Source of the DNA: an uncultured Marinosulfonomonas sp.
GTDB taxonomy: Bacteria > Pseudomonadota > Alphaproteobacteria > Rhodobacterales > Rhodobacteraceae
Direction of reading: 5' to 3'
Assembly: GCA_947311455.1 (NCBI GenBank)
Contig: CAMZKY010000043.1
Location: forward strand, 1 to 7,413
Length of the DNA: 7,413 nucleotides
Position 1 is the first letter of the stretch, and each line of letters opens with the position of its first letter. The notes beneath the pieces were generated by a model. That model searched no databases, was not told where the DNA came from, and saw only the letters and a list, made by a program, of their open reading frames with translations. The position numbers were made by a program, and so were the translations under genes. Positions 6,184 through 7,413 of the stretch are shown one piece after another.

Positions 6184-6528
6184 ATGCCCCATATCATCAT
6201 CGAATATTCCGGCCACATGGACGAAACCCATGACATGAACGAAATCTGTCAGGCCTTGTTCAAAACGGCCGCCGATAGCGGTATTTTCCCTGACACCACA
6301 GCAATCAAAGTGCGCGCCATACCTTGCCCCTTCTGGTGTATCGGAACCGAGCCGAATTGCTTTGTCCACGCGACCATCCGCCTGTTAGAAGGGCGCGATA
6401 CCGAAACCAGGAAACGGCTATCAAATCTGGTGCTGAAAACCCTTGATGAAAAGCTGCCAGATATTGGCAGCCTATCGGTAGACATCAAGGGAATCACTAT
6501 CGAAACTTATGCCAAACGCACCCTTTAA
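6184..6528 (+). CDS. 5-carboxymethyl-2-hydroxymuconate isomerase-like tautomerase
   Basis: A 114-residue protein of the CHMI branch of the tautomerase superfamily, small trimeric enzymes that use the N-terminal proline as general base after Met removal. The start MPHIIIEYSGHMD is typical, with Pro2 the likely catalytic residue. IKVRA (41-45) and the segment FVHATIRLLEGRDTETRKRL (60-79) align with the arginine-bearing parts of E. coli HpaF. In HpaF the reaction belongs to homoprotocatechuate degradation; none of that pathway is in view, so the substrate here is uncertain. Three cysteines (48, 52, 59) cluster in IPCPFWCIGTEPNC, a stretch where HpaF has none. A good AAAGGAAAG ribosome site precedes the ATG, 15 bases after the amidohydrolase stop. 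It is the middle gene of the operon. Confidence 0.85.
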   Translation: MPHIIIEYSGHMDETHDMNEICQALFKTAADSGIFPDTTAIKVRAIPCPFWCIGTEPNCFVHATIRLLEGRDTETRKRLSNLVLKTLDEKLPDIGSLSVDIKGITIETYAKRTL

Positions 6529-6539
6529 GGATTATCATC

Positions 6540-6851
6540 ATGGACGCACAAACTAAAATCGAGCTTGAAGCCGCCGCCTTTCGCCGGCTGTTGGCGCATC
6601 TGGACGGGCGTAAAGACGTGCAGAATATCGATATGATGAACCTGACGGGTATGTGCCGCAACTGCCTGTCGCGCTGGTATCAAGAAGCCGCAAATGAACG
6701 CGGGATCGAGATGAGCAAAGACGCTGCTCGTGAGGAAATTTACGGCGAACCCTATGAACAGTGGCGTGATAAATACCAGCTGGAAGCAACGGCCGAACAG
6801 AAAGCCGCCTTCAAGATTGCCTTTGCCGACAATGTCGGGATCGCCAAATAA
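6540..6851 (+). CDS. DUF1244 family protein
   Basis: A 103-residue cytoplasmic helical protein of the DUF1244 family, small proteins common in proteobacteria and without a settled function (structural work exists on a Sinorhizobium member). The family core is clear: RLLAHLDGRKDVQNIDMMNL at 16-35, then TGMCRNCLSRWYQEAA at 36-51 with the paired Cys39 and Cys42, and EIYGEPYEQWRDKYQLEAT at 66-84. The conserved CRNC could form a redox or metal-binding pair, but no function is established. The Shine-Dalgarno AAGGA overlaps the stop codon of the preceding gene, 11 bases before the ATG, so the gene is the last firm member of the operon starting at 5431. Confidence 0.92.
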   Translation: MDAQTKIELEAAAFRRLLAHLDGRKDVQNIDMMNLTGMCRNCLSRWYQEAANERGIEMSKDAAREEIYGEPYEQWRDKYQLEATAEQKAAFKIAFADNVGIAK

Positions 6852-6854
6852 TAC

Positions 6855-6956
6855 ATGGTGTTGGGGGGGCTTGGGATTGCAATAATACTTGCCGCATACG
6901 TGCCTGACACCACTTCGCTTAATTCGATTGACGGGAAAATAGTGTTTTTTATCTGA
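6855..6956 (+). CDS. Possible 33-residue hydrophobic small ORF, or front end of a frame-shifted gene
   Basis: An ATG 3 bases after the DUF1244 stop (TAA TAC ATG) opens a 33-codon frame. It begins MVLGGLGIAIILAAYVPDTT, with a hydrophobic segment at residues 2-15, and ends KIVFFI. There is no clear Shine-Dalgarno, so expression would need reinitiation after DUF1244. It contains a G7 run (6863-6869) and a T6 run (6945-6950) just before the stop. Adding one base at the T run would join it to a second open frame (6932-7183) whose residues read as plausible protein (YLTFPYANNSGQDIG, then INMDSAPIWHYTDEDAFTFW). It may therefore be a short peptide, a broken gene, a sequencing slip or chance. I cannot name a family. 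Confidence 0.25.
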   Translation: MVLGGLGIAIILAAYVPDTTSLNSIDGKIVFFI

Positions 6957-7085
6957 CATTCCCATATGCGAACAACAGCGGACAAGACATCGGCACAGTC
7001 CTTTCAGATGAAATTTTTGCCGGCTATGGCTGCTGCATTAACATGGATAGCGCACCGATTTGGCATTATACCGACGAGGATGCAT
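6957..7085. other. Gap between the DUF1244 operon and the ArsR-type gene, no firm gene
   Basis: With the short frame at 6855-6956, this makes about 230 bases between two oppositely oriented genes. I see no convincing intrinsic terminator for either side: no G/C-rich stem with a T tract was found. A plus-strand open frame without an early start codon (6932-7183) crosses it and continues antisense to the ArsR-type gene. The other plus-strand frame, starting with ATG at 6966, has a composition that looks like chance. Confidence 0.5.
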
Positions 7086-7391
7086 TTACATTTTGGCGCC
7101 GCGCAAAATGTTCTGCAAAAACTGGCCCGAACAAATCGAGACCGCCGACATATCAAGTGCATACCAAGTTTCGCGCCCCTTGATGCGACGTTTGATGATA
7201 CCGCCTTTGTTCATAAAATTCAGGTGATGCGATAAGGTGGCTTTGCTTAGGCCGGATTTTGTTTTCAAACCACCATATGTGATCCCTTTTGGCCCGATTT
7301 CAGCAAGAATCGAACATAACATCTGACGCCGCCGATGCCCGAGAGCAATGAAAAATGTTGCGAGATAATCCTGATTTTGCGTTGGCTTCAT
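7086..7391 (-). CDS. ArsR-type winged helix-turn-helix transcriptional regulator
   Basis: A 101-residue DNA-binding protein of the ArsR/SmtB fold. An N-terminal helix pair (LATFFIALGHRRRQMLCSIL, 10-29) leads to the helix-turn-helix ITYGGLKTKSGLSKATLSHHL at about 37-57. The recognition helix KATLSHHLNFM has the family's Ser-His-His. The beta wing GGIIKRRIKGRETWYALD is at 63-80. The metal-sensing CVC motif of ArsR/SmtB is absent; only Cys26 and Cys87 are present, so it is more likely a metal-independent repressor with an unknown signal. A GGAG ribosome site (7400-7403) sits 8 bases before the ATG. Its promoter lies beyond the right edge. It converges with the DUF1244 operon, so its target is not obvious from this window. 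Confidence 0.88.
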   Translation of the reverse strand: MKPTQNQDYLATFFIALGHRRRQMLCSILAEIGPKGITYGGLKTKSGLSKATLSHHLNFMNKGGIIKRRIKGRETWYALDMSAVSICSGQFLQNILRGAKM

Positions 7392-7413
7392 AGCCTGATC
7401 TCCATTCCTAAAA

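Noticed and set aside
6966..7235. 89-codon plus-strand open frame starting with ATG
   Set aside because: It has no Shine-Dalgarno, and much of it is antisense to the ArsR-type gene. Its residues show no motif; the neighbouring frame looks more protein-like.

Overview
The window looks like a piece of an alphaproteobacterial chromosome, most likely Rhodobacterales (roseobacter-like), with a moderate GC content. This rests on protein character (PheS/PheT, L20/L35, pyruvate kinase) and on a neighbourhood I recall from that order: pyruvate kinase near an N-formylglutamate amidohydrolase-family gene and a DUF1244 gene. No search was run, so the taxonomic call is inference. I see no mobile elements, CRISPR, tRNA or rRNA.

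Layout. Positions 1-5291 are on the minus strand. In transcription order they hold pyk (pyruvate kinase), a small two-helix membrane protein, rpmI (L35), rplT (L20), an intrinsic terminator, pheS, an ASCH-domain protein, and the N-terminal 416 residues of pheT, which runs off the left edge. pheS, the ASCH gene and pheT are joined by two 4-base ATGA overlaps, so the small RNA-binding-type protein is made in translational coupling with both subunits of phenylalanyl-tRNA synthetase. rpmI has a recognisable sigma-70-type promoter and a leader hairpin that can mask its Shine-Dalgarno sequence.

A 139-base divergent control region (5292-5430) separates pyk from a plus-strand operon at 5431-6851: an N-formylglutamate amidohydrolase-family enzyme, a 5-carboxymethyl-2-hydroxymuconate isomerase-like tautomerase, and a DUF1244 protein. 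Their spacings are 15 and 11 bases. The region contains a perfect 7-5-7 inverted repeat that resembles an operator.

The right end (6852-7413) holds a complete minus-strand ArsR-type winged-helix regulator (7086-7391). Between it and DUF1244 lies a stretch of about 230 bases with no firm gene. It contains a 33-codon hydrophobic reading frame that may be the front half of a frame-shifted gene.

Most of the window is conserved housekeeping. The parts most worth a second look are the ASCH gene inside the pheS-pheT operon, the rpmI leader, the divergent inverted repeat, and the possible broken gene after DUF1244. I do not see a clear new defence or mobile system.
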